From positions 262,501-326,500 of the forward strand of contig CAUYUJ010012669.1 of the NCBI GenBank assembly GCA_963575745.1: a DNA stretch of 64,000 nucleotides. Reading direction: 5' to 3'. This stretch comes from Prorocentrum cordatum. Its lineage: Eukaryota; Sar; Dinophyceae; Prorocentrales; Prorocentraceae. The position numbers were made by a program, and so were the translations under genes. The notes under the pieces were generated by a model. That model did not search any database, had not been told where the DNA came from, and saw only the letters and a program-made list of their open reading frames with translations. The stretch's first letter is position 1. The number at the start of each line of letters is the position of its first letter. This document shows positions 31,913 to 41,059 of this stretch, in pieces.

Positions 31913-32524
31913 TTGCATAACACATCATCAGCGCGCGCTCTGCAGGCCCTCAATCTGATCAGGGCCCAAGCGCAGAAACATACGCGGGTTTCGTCGAGTA
32001 GAGGGTGGTGCGTCGGGGGCACAAGCCGAAGCGAGGAGACGATGAAGCCTGGGATTACGGAGCGTCGGTTGGTGCAGTTTTGGCTCGGGCGTTTTCCGCG
32101 TCTGGTCGTCCGCGCGTTGTTGGAGCATGTGGCGCCATATCTGAGTAGGTTTGATATCGAGTTTGAGGTTGACGCGTCGCTCGCAGGACTGGGGGACGCA
32201 GCGGCCGCTCTCCGACAGCGGGAGCGGCCGAAGAAGCAGAAGCAGGACATCGGCGAGGAGGTCGCAGTGAAGAGAGTGGCCCACCAGCTGGAGACGAGAG
32301 TGAGGACGCTAGAGCACGGCCTGGCGGTGCAGATGTTTGCCTCGCAGGATCGCCCGCTCTTGGAGGTATCCAAGAATGCGACGAATAAATACGATGCCAA
32401 GGTGAAGGAGGCGGGGAGCGGGCGCAAAAACGGACCTCCAGACTTGCAAGTGCCTGGCGCAATTCTTCCCGCTTACGAGAGTTGGTTGAGCGAGGGCTCG
32501 TGCCGGGCCCGGTTGAAGCGTTAG
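31913..32524 (+). CDS. LINE-associated ORF, C-terminal type
   Basis: A 203-codon ORF with G/C-rich third positions; an internal ATG at 32042 may be the better start. It contains a short charged stretch (RQRERPKKQKQDIGEE), then AVKRVAHQLETRVRTLEHGL and KNATNKYDAKVKEAG, ending with GPPDLQVPGAILPAYESWL. This pattern (leucine-rich helix with 'R-L', then 'Y------', then 'G-PH--V---LL-A') resembles a module I recall at the 3' end of dinoflagellate LINEs. It follows the LINE relic at 31040 directly, so it is probably the tail of that element. No enzymatic motif is seen. It is intact as a frame. Confidence 0.45.
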   Translation: MHNTSSARALQALNLIRAQAQKHTRVSSSRGWCVGGTSRSEETMKPGITERRLVQFWLGRFPRLVVRALLEHVAPYLSRFDIEFEVDASLAGLGDAAAALRQRERPKKQKQDIGEEVAVKRVAHQLETRVRTLEHGLAVQMFASQDRPLLEVSKNATNKYDAKVKEAGSGRKNGPPDLQVPGAILPAYESWLSEGSCRARLKR

Positions 32525-32714
32525 CGCGGGGTAGCCCGGGGCCCGGAGGCGCTCTCGCGGCCCTCTCGCCCTCGGGGCGGCGCGGGCGGCGCGTCGCGTG
32601 CCTGTGCGGGGCGCGCCACACGGGGCCTCGTCTTCGAGGATCCGGGGGAGGCTCTCGGAGTCGAAGACGAGAAAAGCACTCAACCATTTGAGATCTCACT
32701 CATTTGTTTGTGCG

Positions 32715-33461
32715 ATGACTTCTTTGACGCTTGAGTCTATGAGTGCCCTGCTTGATGCCAAATTTGGGGAGAACTTGGCGCCGATCAACGCGAAGCTTAC
32801 GACGTTGGAGGAGAGGGCGGACAGAACAGAGGAGAGGCTGACCAAGCTCGAGGCGGCATCGTCCTCAGGGCAGGCGGCTTCTCGCTTCGTCCCTACGTTC
32901 ATTGAGATTAAGAATTTCTGCGAGTACGGGGAATGGCGCACTAAGGGAGTCACGCGTGTCGAGGCGGAGGCGATTCGCGAGAAGTTGATCCCATTGCTGC
33001 CAGCGGGACTTCAGGGGGCAGTCGGCACTGTGGAGATGTTCGGACCCCGTGGTTGGAAAATCCGCCTCACGATCACTCCGCCGTATGCTTCCGAGATCAG
33101 CCAGACCTTCAACGAGTACCTGAAAGAATCCTCGAACTACTACAAGGATCGGGAGCTCTACACTACAGTCGAGAGGGAGCCCGAGGTGCAGGCTCTGTTC
33201 AGCACGGGCGGACGTGCCAGGGCATTCTTGGAGCAGAAGGTGCGCGTCATCGACCCCGGGGCCAAGGTGACCTGCTCTTGGCGTCCGGACTGGGAGCTCA
33301 AGATCACGACCTCGACGGGCCGCGAGGTGACCATCGGGACCATCGACGCGACCGCGAAGGTTGTCTGGATCCCGGAAGGGGTGACCGCGACATTCCGGAC
33401 GACCCCGGAGGCCCTCCAGACGGAGTTCAAAGATTTCAGGGTCAAGGGCAAGGGGAAATGA
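32715..33461 (+). CDS. LINE-B ORF1 (coiled coil, RNA-binding-like)
   Basis: A 248-residue ORF starting MTSLTLESMSALL. Residues ~8-50 (LLDAKFGENLAPINAKL, LEERADRTEERLTKLE) form a clear coiled coil with heptad Leu/Ile. Residues ~60-240 are a globular domain (FVPTFIEIKNFCEYGEW, VTRVEAEAIREKLIPLLP, GWKIRLTITPPYASEI) with an alternating strand/helix pattern like the RRM-type domain of LINE ORF1 proteins. Such proteins coat element RNA and act as chaperones. It ends KGKGK-TGA. ORF2 continues in the same frame immediately after, so ORF1 may also be the N-terminal part of a readthrough polyprotein. Confidence 0.75.
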   Translation: MTSLTLESMSALLDAKFGENLAPINAKLTTLEERADRTEERLTKLEAASSSGQAASRFVPTFIEIKNFCEYGEWRTKGVTRVEAEAIREKLIPLLPAGLQGAVGTVEMFGPRGWKIRLTITPPYASEISQTFNEYLKESSNYYKDRELYTTVEREPEVQALFSTGGRARAFLEQKVRVIDPGAKVTCSWRPDWELKITTSTGREVTIGTIDATAKVVWIPEGVTATFRTTPEALQTEFKDFRVKGKGK

Positions 33462-36400
33462 TCCCCTTCGTCTCCCGCCTCAGGGGAGAGTTGCACGGTT
33501 TACAGTTGGAATTCTTGCAAAAAGGGGAGTAGTGCAGCACCGAAGATTTGCAAAGTTTTCAGAAAACTTGCTGGGGACTTCGTGGCACTCTTGCAGGAGG
33601 TACCAACTTGGGGCAAAATTAATGGTTTCACTTATTCCAGCCACACCGTTTTAGCTGCCGAGTCGTGTGACTGTGCCATCGTTATTCCTAGAGTTTGGAT
33701 GTCTGGCCTCAGGGATTTTGCCTCGGGTGCTTACTGGTGCGGGGCGGTTATCGGCAACGCGATTTACTTATCTGCGCACGTTTTAGACCATCTTGAAGAG
33801 GATGGGCGGGCGGCCAGGGCATTTGAAGATTCCTCACGGTTCGTCCAACGAATTCGCGAAGCCTCCCAGAGTGTTCAATTTGATATCGTCCTCGGCGTTG
33901 ACGCGAACATCCAGTTCCCGATGAACTTCGGCTCGGTGTCTGGGGAGGCTGTCCTCCCGCCTCGCAGCTCCCACGCACTTGCTCGTATTAGGAAGGTGTC
34001 TGCGTGGATGGAGTCGTTAGGAGTGCTCGCTCTGAACACGTTCCGGGGCCAGTGTGTGGAAGTGGATGGCACGATCGACCATAGCAGATTGCGGACAAGA
34101 GGTGCACGTAATAGGCCGGACACGAGAACCCAAGTTGATTTCTTGTGTGTTACAGTTGGTGTACATGGGTACGCCAGGGCACGGAGTGTTCAAGGAAGAT
34201 TATTCACTAGATCCGACCATCGTCCCGTTGTGGGTTGTCTGGAGCTCCCTCCGCCTCCAGAGGGGGGAAGAGTCAAGCAGCGCACACTTCTGGGATGGCG
34301 TCCAGAGACGGATGAAGCATTAACACAGTTTAAGCGATCTTGCACCCAATTAGCTGGTCACGACCTGAACGTTCTCCAGGAAACATTGCTACATCTGGGC
34401 TGCGACACACCACGCGCGACGTTTTTCTCTCGTAAACGGCAGCAGAGCAGGATTACTAACGACCCGGTGAAGAAGGCGAAGGCTTTGCTGGCGAATGCGA
34501 CGGAGGCCGACAGACCGAGCCTCGTACGGTCATTTCGGAAATTATGTAGGCGTGCCAGACAGGAGCGCAACGAACGTCGTTTATCTAGTATTTCCTCCAG
34601 CCGGCAATCCGGCCAGATGCCAGTGACTCTTACCATAAATGGGGAAAGGACCGCAGACAGGGAGAGATGGAGACACGCAGCCAAAGTCTTCGGCACGACC
34701 CGCTTCCAGGACGACGAAAACACCCTCCACGTCCAGGAGATGAGACTCGGTAGATGGGCGAGTCGGGCTTCCAATGAGATTTTGGATGGCCGGCAACCGC
34801 CTACACTCTCCGCATTTTCTGCACTGCAAGGGCGAGCCCACATGAAGGCAGGGACGGCCGCGGGAAAAGACGGAGCCCCGCCAGAACTGTACAAAGCGTT
34901 ACCGTTCACGGCAATCGTAAGGTTTTGGAGGGTATTTCAGCGTCGTTATTTGGGCAAGGAGGTCCACATTCCGGCCACCTGGAAGCAGATCGATTTCTCG
35001 GGCTTGAAGAAAATTGTCCGTCCTCTTACGCTTTCACATTTTAGACTCGTTGGTAAATTGGATTGTTGTCAGAAATGGTACACGCATTGTTTGAAGCCTC
35101 TTTTAAGACCATCCTTGTCTGTTTCCAGAGTCTGCACTTATGGATTCAAGCAGGGGCGCTGCTGCGATGACATCACCGCGCTGCTCAGACAGACGATTTT
35201 CTCGGCCGGGAGGTGCGGGATGGAGCTGGTGATCGGATCCCAGGACATCGAGATTGCTTTCGACAGCACGCGCCGCGATCCAGTTTCGCAGGCTTTCGCC
35301 GATCGCGGGGCCCATCCGACTGTTGCGGCAGCAGTGCTTCGGGAAATGTCTGGCATGAAGGGCAGCCTGTCGCTACCCGGCATGGAAGCATCCGAGGAGT
35401 TCGCTATGCACCGGGGCGGCAAACAAGGAGGAGTGGAGACTCCAGAGGTTCTCAACGCGGTTTTAGAATGGGCGCTGGAACCGCTGACCCGGAGCTGGCA
35501 CGAGCGGGGCTTGGGTTTCAAGTTTGACGACGACGATTTGCCATTGACGCATTTGCTTTGGGCTGACAATATTTGGATCATCGCTGGCAGCATGCGTGAG
35601 TTTCTTTGCGTGTCGCGGGAGCTCACGGACGTTATACTTTCAATAGGCTTCCGTTGGAAAGACACATCTTCGGAATATATGCCATGTGGGACTCTACGCG
35701 ACGGCGGTGCTGCAGAGATCGATGGGTGCAGGATGGTTGACCACATCATGTCTTTGGGCACTTACTTGCACAATGACGGAAGCACCATAGCGAGTTTGGA
35801 GCACAGATTGGAATGCGCGGAAAAGTGTTTCTGGAAGTACGCAAAATCATTCAGAGGTAAAGGTTCCATCGCTGCCAAGATGCGTGCGTGGTCTGCTGCC
35901 CCCTCAGCTTCGGCAGTTTACGGCTCTTGCTCGTGGCATCTGTGCAAACATGTTCTGTTGCGAGCACGGCGGTGGGAAAACAACTTCTCAAGAAAAGCCT
36001 TGAACTTGAAGCGCCGGCCGGACGAGGGTCAAGCACAGTACATGTTACGCACATCTCGACGGATGCAACGTTTCTTTCGGATCACGGGCAATGTACATGT
36101 GCACTTGCGTTTGTTACGGGAGGTTTTCAAGCACGCGTGGAGAGAGCGCGGACTGCGAGATAGACATCTCCCAAACTATTTGGAGATGGCTCGCTCCTTC
36201 CGGACTCGGCAGTGGTGGACAACAGCGTTGGCGACGCAGTCATCCTACAAACGACGTCGGGATGGGCACGTGCACGCGGGGATGGGGCACCGGACAGAAT
36301 GGGGAGATATTTTCGTCGACGCTTTCGGGGTAGATTGGCGAGCAAAGCGGGATACGTGTACAACGCTTGCCGAGTGGATGCGGCTCTACCCAGATTTTGA

Positions 36401-37082
36401 AGCCCAGACCTGCGACCGCTGGAACCTGTACAGGCCGAGGGAGCAGGAGGAGGACGACGAACGGCACGTAGGGCCACCGCCTGCGCGCCGATCCCGGACA
36501 AATAACCACAGCCTCGACGATCTGCCGGCCACGCATGGCGAGGGCGCTCCGGAGATGCAGTGGGCCGGGCCCGAGCGACACGTCTGCTTTGTCACTGATT
36601 GCGAGCCCCTAGCGAACGTCATCAACGGCGAAACGGTCTTGCTCAATCCTGACCTTCTTCCGCTCTTCACCCGTGTGTCCGACAAATTATTCGGTCTGGT
36701 GGAAAATGGTTGGATGACGAGCCAGCCGGAACTGAACCCTGTGCAGTGGCGCCGGCGATGCTTCAATAGAATCGCCGACCACATTGCGAATTACACAATG
36801 GATATCCAGCGGTCATGGTGTCAGAAGTTTACACCTCCTGTGGACAACGTGTCTGTGCAGAAAGCGAACTATGTCATGCATACTGACGGGGGGACTCGTG
36901 CAAACAAGTGCTCTTCTTCAGCGTGGTATGTCGAAGCCCACGTGCAGCTACCGAGTAGGACTGTATCGTTTCCTATCTGCATGGCAGGACGATTTTTCAG
37001 CACACCAATTTCTTCCTTTACTGCCGAGGCCATAGCATTGGAAGAAGCAGTAGACCTGATATGGGAGCTTTTGAGAACATGA
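33462..37082 (+). CDS. LINE-B ORF2: endonuclease, RT, permuted RNase H
   Basis: Open from the codon after the ORF1 stop. Endonuclease: CTVYSWNS (~33489), FVALLQEV (~33579), VLGVDAN, TQVDFLCV, RSDHRPVV. RT, numbered from the GTG at 33582: GKDGAPPELYKALP, FRLVGKLDCCQKWY, motif A D555/D561 (SQDIEIAFD), HRGGKQGGVETP, and WADN with D662-N663 in place of the usual Asp pair. Thumb-like: HRLECAEKCFWKYAKSF. C-terminus: VTDCEPLAN (D1006), FNRIADHIAN (D1066), HTDGGTR (D1102), FTAEAIALEEA (E1149), which are the four RNase H active-site motifs in order III-IV-I-II. The first in-frame ATG is near 33699, inside the endonuclease, so an ordinary AUG start would lose catalytic residues. Confidence 0.85.
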   Translation, partial: SPSSPASGESCTVYSWNSCKKGSSAAPKICKVFRKLAGDFVALLQEVPTWGKINGFTYSSHTVLAAESCDCAIVIPRVWMSGLRDFASGAYWCGAVIGNAIYLSAHVLDHLEEDGRAARAFEDSSRFVQRIREASQSVQFDIVLGVDANIQFPMNFGSVSGEAVLPPRSSHALARIRKVSAWMESLGVLALNTFRGQCVEVDGTIDHSRLRTRGARNRPDTRTQVDFLCVTVGVHGYARARSVQGRLFTRSDHRPVVGCLELPPPPEGGRVKQRTLLGWRPETDEALTQFKRSCTQLAGHDLNVLQETLLHLGCDTPRATFFSRKRQQSRITNDPVKKAKALLANATEADRPSLVRSFRKLCRRARQERNERRLSSISSSRQSGQMPVTLTINGERTADRERWRHAAKVFGTTRFQDDENTLHVQEMRLGRWASRASNEILDGRQPPTLSAFSALQGRAHMKAGTAAGKDGAPPELYKALPFTAIVRFWRVFQRRYLGKEVHIPATWKQIDFSGLKKIVRPLTLSHFRLVGKLDCCQKWYTHCLKPLLRPSLSVSRVCTYGFKQGRCCDDITALLRQTIFSAGRCGMELVIGSQDIEIAFDSTRRDPVSQAFADRGAHPTVAAAVLREMSGMKGSLSLPGMEASEEFAMHRGGKQGGVETPEVLNAVLEWALEPLTRSWHERGLGFKFDDDDLPLTHLLWADNIWIIAGSMREFLCVSRELTDVILSIGFRWKDTSSEYMPCGTLRDGGAAEIDGCRMVDHIMSLGTYLHNDGSTIASLEHRLECAEKCFWKYAKSFRGKGSIAAKMRAWSAAPSASAVYGSCSWHLCKHVLLRARRWENNFSRKALNLKRRPDEGQAQYMLRTSRRMQRFFRITGNVHVHLRLLREVFKHAWRERGLRDRHLPNYLEMARSFRTRQWWTTALATQSSYKRRRDGHVHAGMGHRTEWGDIFVDAFGVDWRAKRDTCTTLAEWMRLYPDFEAQTCDRWNLYRPREQEEDDERHVGPPPARRSRTNNHSLDDLPATHGEGAPEMQWAGPERHVCFVTDCEPLANVINGETVLLNPDLLPLFTRVSDKLFGLVENGWMTSQPELNPVQWRRRCFNRIADHIANYTMDIQRSWCQKFTPPVDNVSVQKANYVMHTDGGTRANKCSSSAWYVEAHVQLPSRTVSFPICMAGRFFSTPISSFTAEAIALEEAVDLIWELLRT

Positions 37083-38120
37083 TCATGTGATGCTTACCTT
37101 GCAACGTCAGTAACAGGCCAGTGCAATCGCGCTTCATGCCTCCGGAAAGAAAGATGTATGTATACATGCTGCTAGATATCACGGGCTATGGCGCCCATTA
37201 TTGGGACACCTCTCTAACAAATCTCATACGTGGGTGCATGGCCATTTCCCGACTGCAGTGCGTCCGCTGCTCAAAGACCACGGTCAGGGAACATTACGAT
37301 CGTGACGACAAGGCTGGCCAAGAGAGGGAGGAAGAGGTGCCAGCAATGATGACGAACAGAAGGGACGATAAAGAAAGGGGTGGGCGTGGACGAGTGGCAC
37401 AAGGATGAGGAGGAGGCCTTCTCCTCGTTCCTCGCTCTCCTGCATCCCCATCCTCCCTCCCTCCCTTTAAAGATTATCCTCGTCTTCCCCCTCCTGGTCC
37501 CACTTTCTCCTTCTCACTCCTCTTCCTGCCTCCTCACTGCAGCTTATCATCCTCGCTCATCATTCGCACCATTATTGCCCACGCCTCCGCATCCTCATTA
37601 TCAGTGCGCATCCTCAGTTGTCCTACTTCGCTTCACGTCACCCATTCATCCTTCTACTCCTGCTCGTCGTCCTCTTCCCTCCCTTCTCCCCCTCCCCTTC
37701 CTTAAGGATCCTCCTCTTCCTCCACATGCTCGTCATCGCCATCTCCTTCGTCTTCGTCCTCCTCCTCTTCTCATTACCCTTTTCGCCATAATCCAATTTC
37801 CCCTCCTCTCTTCTCATTTCTCATTGATTCTGCTCGCAACCGCCATGGAAAACATTACCAGCATCAGATACGTATTTAGATGGTGCGACGCAGTCATGGT
37901 ACACAGCATCAGGCTCGTGTGTAATACGTGTTTATAATTACATAGACACACTCTCCATATATTTGGAGCACGTACGGCACTACATACATATGTGTTCACG
38001 AGACGAAGCTCCCGCACAGACCAGGAAGGCGAATCTAGTTGATTCGCGGCGGACCAAAAGATGCGCTGGGCTTCTCGCTAGGACAGGCGCGCGATCTCAT
38101 GTCTGTCAACGCATCTTCAA
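37083..38120. other. Non-coding stretch, pyrimidine-rich
   Basis: Probable LINE-B 3' flank, then 37425-37850 is a C/T-rich low-complexity tract. No gene seen. Confidence 0.5.
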
Positions 38121-38160
38121 TTGTGAAGGCCTTGCGTCTGGTGCCGCCGATCCTGAAGGG
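38120..38160 (+). repeat. ~40-bp dispersed repeat, copy 3
   Basis: ATTGTGAAGGCCTTGCG followed by GGTGCCGCCGATCCTGAAG. Confidence 0.75.
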
Positions 38161-38215
38161 GGAGCCCGAGGCGTGTGGGAGTCGAGGAATCGAAGGCTGA
38201 AGCTTCTCCCACGGA

Positions 38216-38390
38216 GTGGTGTTCCCCTACGGGGGAGGGCGTCACAACCCCCCGACCCACCTGGGGACCCCCCGACCCACTTGGGGACCCCTACGGGGGA
38301 GGGCGTCCTTCCCCCCCCCCCCACCACCTTCCCCAGGACCCCCCTACCCACCTGGGGACCCCCCCGCCCCCGACGGGGAAGGGATCAAAG
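38216..38390. repeat. CCCACCTGGGGACC tandem repeat with C-runs
   Basis: Four to five units of CCCACCTGGGGACCCC and CTACGGGGGAGGGCGT, with a C14 run near 38310. Likely to form secondary structure. Confidence 0.8.
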
Positions 38391-38769
38391 GGAAAGGGCT
38401 TCCCTTCGATTCGATTGATGGAGTCAGCTCGATTTCTCTTTGTCTGGGACGTTCGACGAGGTTGGCCCACGGATAGGGACAGGGGGGAGCGGTGACAGCG
38501 ACAACGACGACGACGAGGACGACCCAACCGGAACAGCCTCTACAGCCTCTCACGCGCGCCGATTGTGTCGGCGGATTTTCGGACACGTCTTGCAAGGAGG
38601 GTGCGGCGATGACCGCCAATCAATCCTGGTCGTACCCATTCTGCTATTCCTTCGTCGTCGTGCTCTGTTTTGTCGTCGTCATCTGGAGGTGTCGAGAGGC
38701 ATCTGCAGGGGTCCAGAGGTGTCCACAAAGCCTTCTCACACACCTCTGACACACCTGGCAATCCTCATC

Positions 38770-38970
38770 TCCTCCTGCTGTTCCTTCCTTCTCATCCTCC
38801 TCCTCCTCCTCCTTCTCCCTCCTCCTACCCTACACTCCTCCTTTCCTCCTCTCTGGCTACGCTCCGCCTCCTCTGCCTTCTCCTCCTTCTCCTGCACCTT
38901 CTCCTCCTCCTCCTCCTCCTCCTCCTCCTCCTCCTCCTCCTCCTCCCCCTTCTCCTCCTCCTCCTCGTCG

Positions 38971-39021
<51 letters not shown>

Positions 39022-39064
39022 CCACCATCATCATTATCATCATCACCATCCTCATCCTCATCCT

Positions 39065-39095
<31 letters not shown>

Positions 39096-39110
39096 TTCTC
39101 ACCTCCTCAC
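38770..39110. repeat. (CTC)n, (CAT)n and (CACCCT)n tracts
   Basis: A pyrimidine triplet tract at 38780-38970, (ATC)n at 38970-39050 and CTCACC repeats at 39055-39095, ending about 45 bp before FN3 exon 5. Confidence 0.95.
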
Positions 39111-39142
39111 GGGCTACACTCCGCTGCATCATCCTTCTCCAG

Positions 39143-39265
39143 GTGCGGGCCCGGAACGCCGTCGGCTGGGGCGAGTACAGCTCGGCGTTTTCCGCCGTCT
39201 GCGCGGCGGCCCCGCCGATGATGGACCCTGTGCAGAGGACGATCTCGACGCGCACGTCCATCAAG
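39143..39265 (+). CDS. FN3-repeat protein, exon 5
   Basis: A 123-nt phase-0 exon after CTCCAG. It encodes VRARNAVGWGEYSSAFSAVC, the highly typical last strand of an FN3 domain, then AAAPPMMDPVQRTIS and TRTSIK, the linker and first strand of the next domain. It ends AAG|GCC, a GC donor like exon 1. In frame upstream it completes exon 4 (VVSFQ|VRARN). Downstream it completes exon 6 (TSIK|VEWSPPSVDGG). Third positions are strongly G/C while the repeats on both sides are not coding. Confidence 0.72.
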
Positions 39266-39329
39266 GCCCTCCGAGAGGAGGATGAGGCAGACGACGAGGG
39301 GGATGAGGGTGGACGAGGGACGAGGGAGA

Positions 39330-39430
39330 AGTGACGAGGACGACAAGGATGACGAGGACGAGGACGACGATGATGATGACGATGATGATGCTGCCGATGA
39401 TGATGCTCTTGATGATAATGATGATAACGG

Positions 39431-39496
<66 letters not shown>

Positions 39497-39776
39497 CGGT
39501 GACGATGCTGATGATGATGCTGATGATGCTGATGATGCTGATGCTGGTGATGATAGATGGTGATGCTGATGCTGATGATGGTGATGATGATGGCCATTCT
39601 GATCATGATGATGATTCTGATTAGGATGAGGAAGATCGTGAGGATGGGCATGATAATCAGCATTATGATGGGAACGATGTGACGAGGGCGATGCTGATGA
39701 TGGTGATGGTGACGGTGATGATGACGATGCTGATGCGAATGCTGCTGGTGACGATGATGACGATGATGACGATGAA

Positions 39777-39852
<76 letters not shown>

Positions 39853-39963
39853 GTGATGGTGATGGTGATGGTGATGATGATGCTGATGATGATAAGGGTG
39901 ACGATGCTGCTGATGATAAGGGTGACGACGATGACAACGATGATGATGCTGATGTTGGTGTTT

Positions 39964-40038
<75 letters not shown>

Positions 40039-40138
40039 CTCATGCTGATAATGTTGACGATTATGAGATTGCTGCTGCTGATTATGAGGAGGAGGAGGTG
40101 TACGACGACGACGACGACGAGGGTGAGGACGACGATGA

Positions 40139-40176
<38 letters not shown>

Positions 40177-40250
40177 ACCCCGCCTTCGCCTCCGACGCCG
40201 CCGACGACGACGACCACGACAAGGACGACGACGACGACGACGCCGACCGC
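39330..40250. repeat. (GAT)n and (GAC)n microsatellites
   Basis: Nearly continuous GAT triplets at 39430-40060, then GAC triplets at 40100-40250. Long Asp/Met/His frames are artefacts. Confidence 0.97.
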
Positions 40251-41059
40251 GATTTGATTGTTCAATCCTGGCGTTTTTGGCGATTTCAGTCGCTCGGGCC
40301 CTTTACCGGGCCCAGGGACAAGCAAAAATGAGCAGCCCAGCAAAAACAACACATCCTGGTGAGAGGTGTCGGGACTTCTTCGGGCCCGCACATGGAAAAC
40401 AGTCACATCGTTGGATGCTTGGGAACGGGCTTGGGCGACGGCGCTGGGAGGGGGCGGAGTGCGCGTCGTCCTTCTCCACCTCCTCCTCCTCGTCCTTCTC
40501 CCCCTCCTCCTCCTCCTTCTCTCCTCGTCTTCGTTGTTGTCCTCGGCACTCCTCCCTCATCCCTCCTCCCTTTCCCCTCGTCCTCTGTCTCGTCCTCCTC
40601 TCGTCCTGCTCCGATCGTTCTCGTCTTCCTCGTCCTCCTCGTCGTTCTCTTTGCTCTCCTGCTGCTCGTCCGCTCGTCCTCTGCGCACTTTCCGTCGCCC
40701 TCGGCGTCGCCCTTCCCCTCTTCTGGGTCACCCACCTCCCAGGGGGGGTGTTCTCGTCGTCCTCCTCCTCCTCGTGTCTTATTCGTAGCCATTGTAGCTC
40801 AAGTCTCCCTGCTGCATGTCGCAACCAGTGGATACCTCTGCTCTGAGGCTTAGCAAAGCAGCTCTGCCTGGCGTTCTTATGTTGGCGTTCTTTTGTATCC
40901 AGCAGCCAGTACCGCACGGGCTCCCTGGCGGCCCCATTCGCTCTTCCTCTGTCCTGCGTGCAGCCTGGTGCAGGCAGGATGGTGCCACCTATGCACCTAT
41001 GGGCGGAGGTGAAAGTTCGTCACGTCGCGCGAAGCGACGACTCCAGCTGGCCACAGCAT
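40251..41059. other. Non-coding stretch, pyrimidine-rich
   Basis: A partial relative of the intron-associated repeat may lie at about 40300-40390. 40470-40780 is C/T-rich low-complexity sequence. Confidence 0.45.

Larger units (their letters stand above)
32715..37082 (+). mobile_element. Largely intact non-LTR retrotransposon (LINE-B)
   Basis: ORF1 and ORF2 on the + strand with no frameshift across 4.4 kb. They are separated only by an in-frame TGA (33459-33461). Domains are coiled coil, putative RNA-binding domain, AP-type endonuclease, RT and a permuted RNase H. Element ends and target-site duplications were not found. The coding density suggests a fairly recent copy. It differs from LINE-A in lower GC, no zinc finger, WADN in place of YVDD and RNase H order. 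Confidence 0.85.
19005..39142 (+). other. Putative 20.1-kb intron 4 of the FN3 gene
   Basis: Inferred because exon 4 (...VVSFQ|) and 39143 (|VRARNAVGW...) join in phase 0 in mid-domain. The interval contains a separate same-strand cyclophilin gene, two LINE relics, LINE-B and several repeat blocks. An intervening unrecognised exon or an assembly join cannot be excluded. Confidence 0.45.

Noticed and set aside
37118-37408. Short ORF after LINE-B as a further element gene
   Set aside because: No codon bias or motif, and it lies past the RNase H stop in likely 3' flank.
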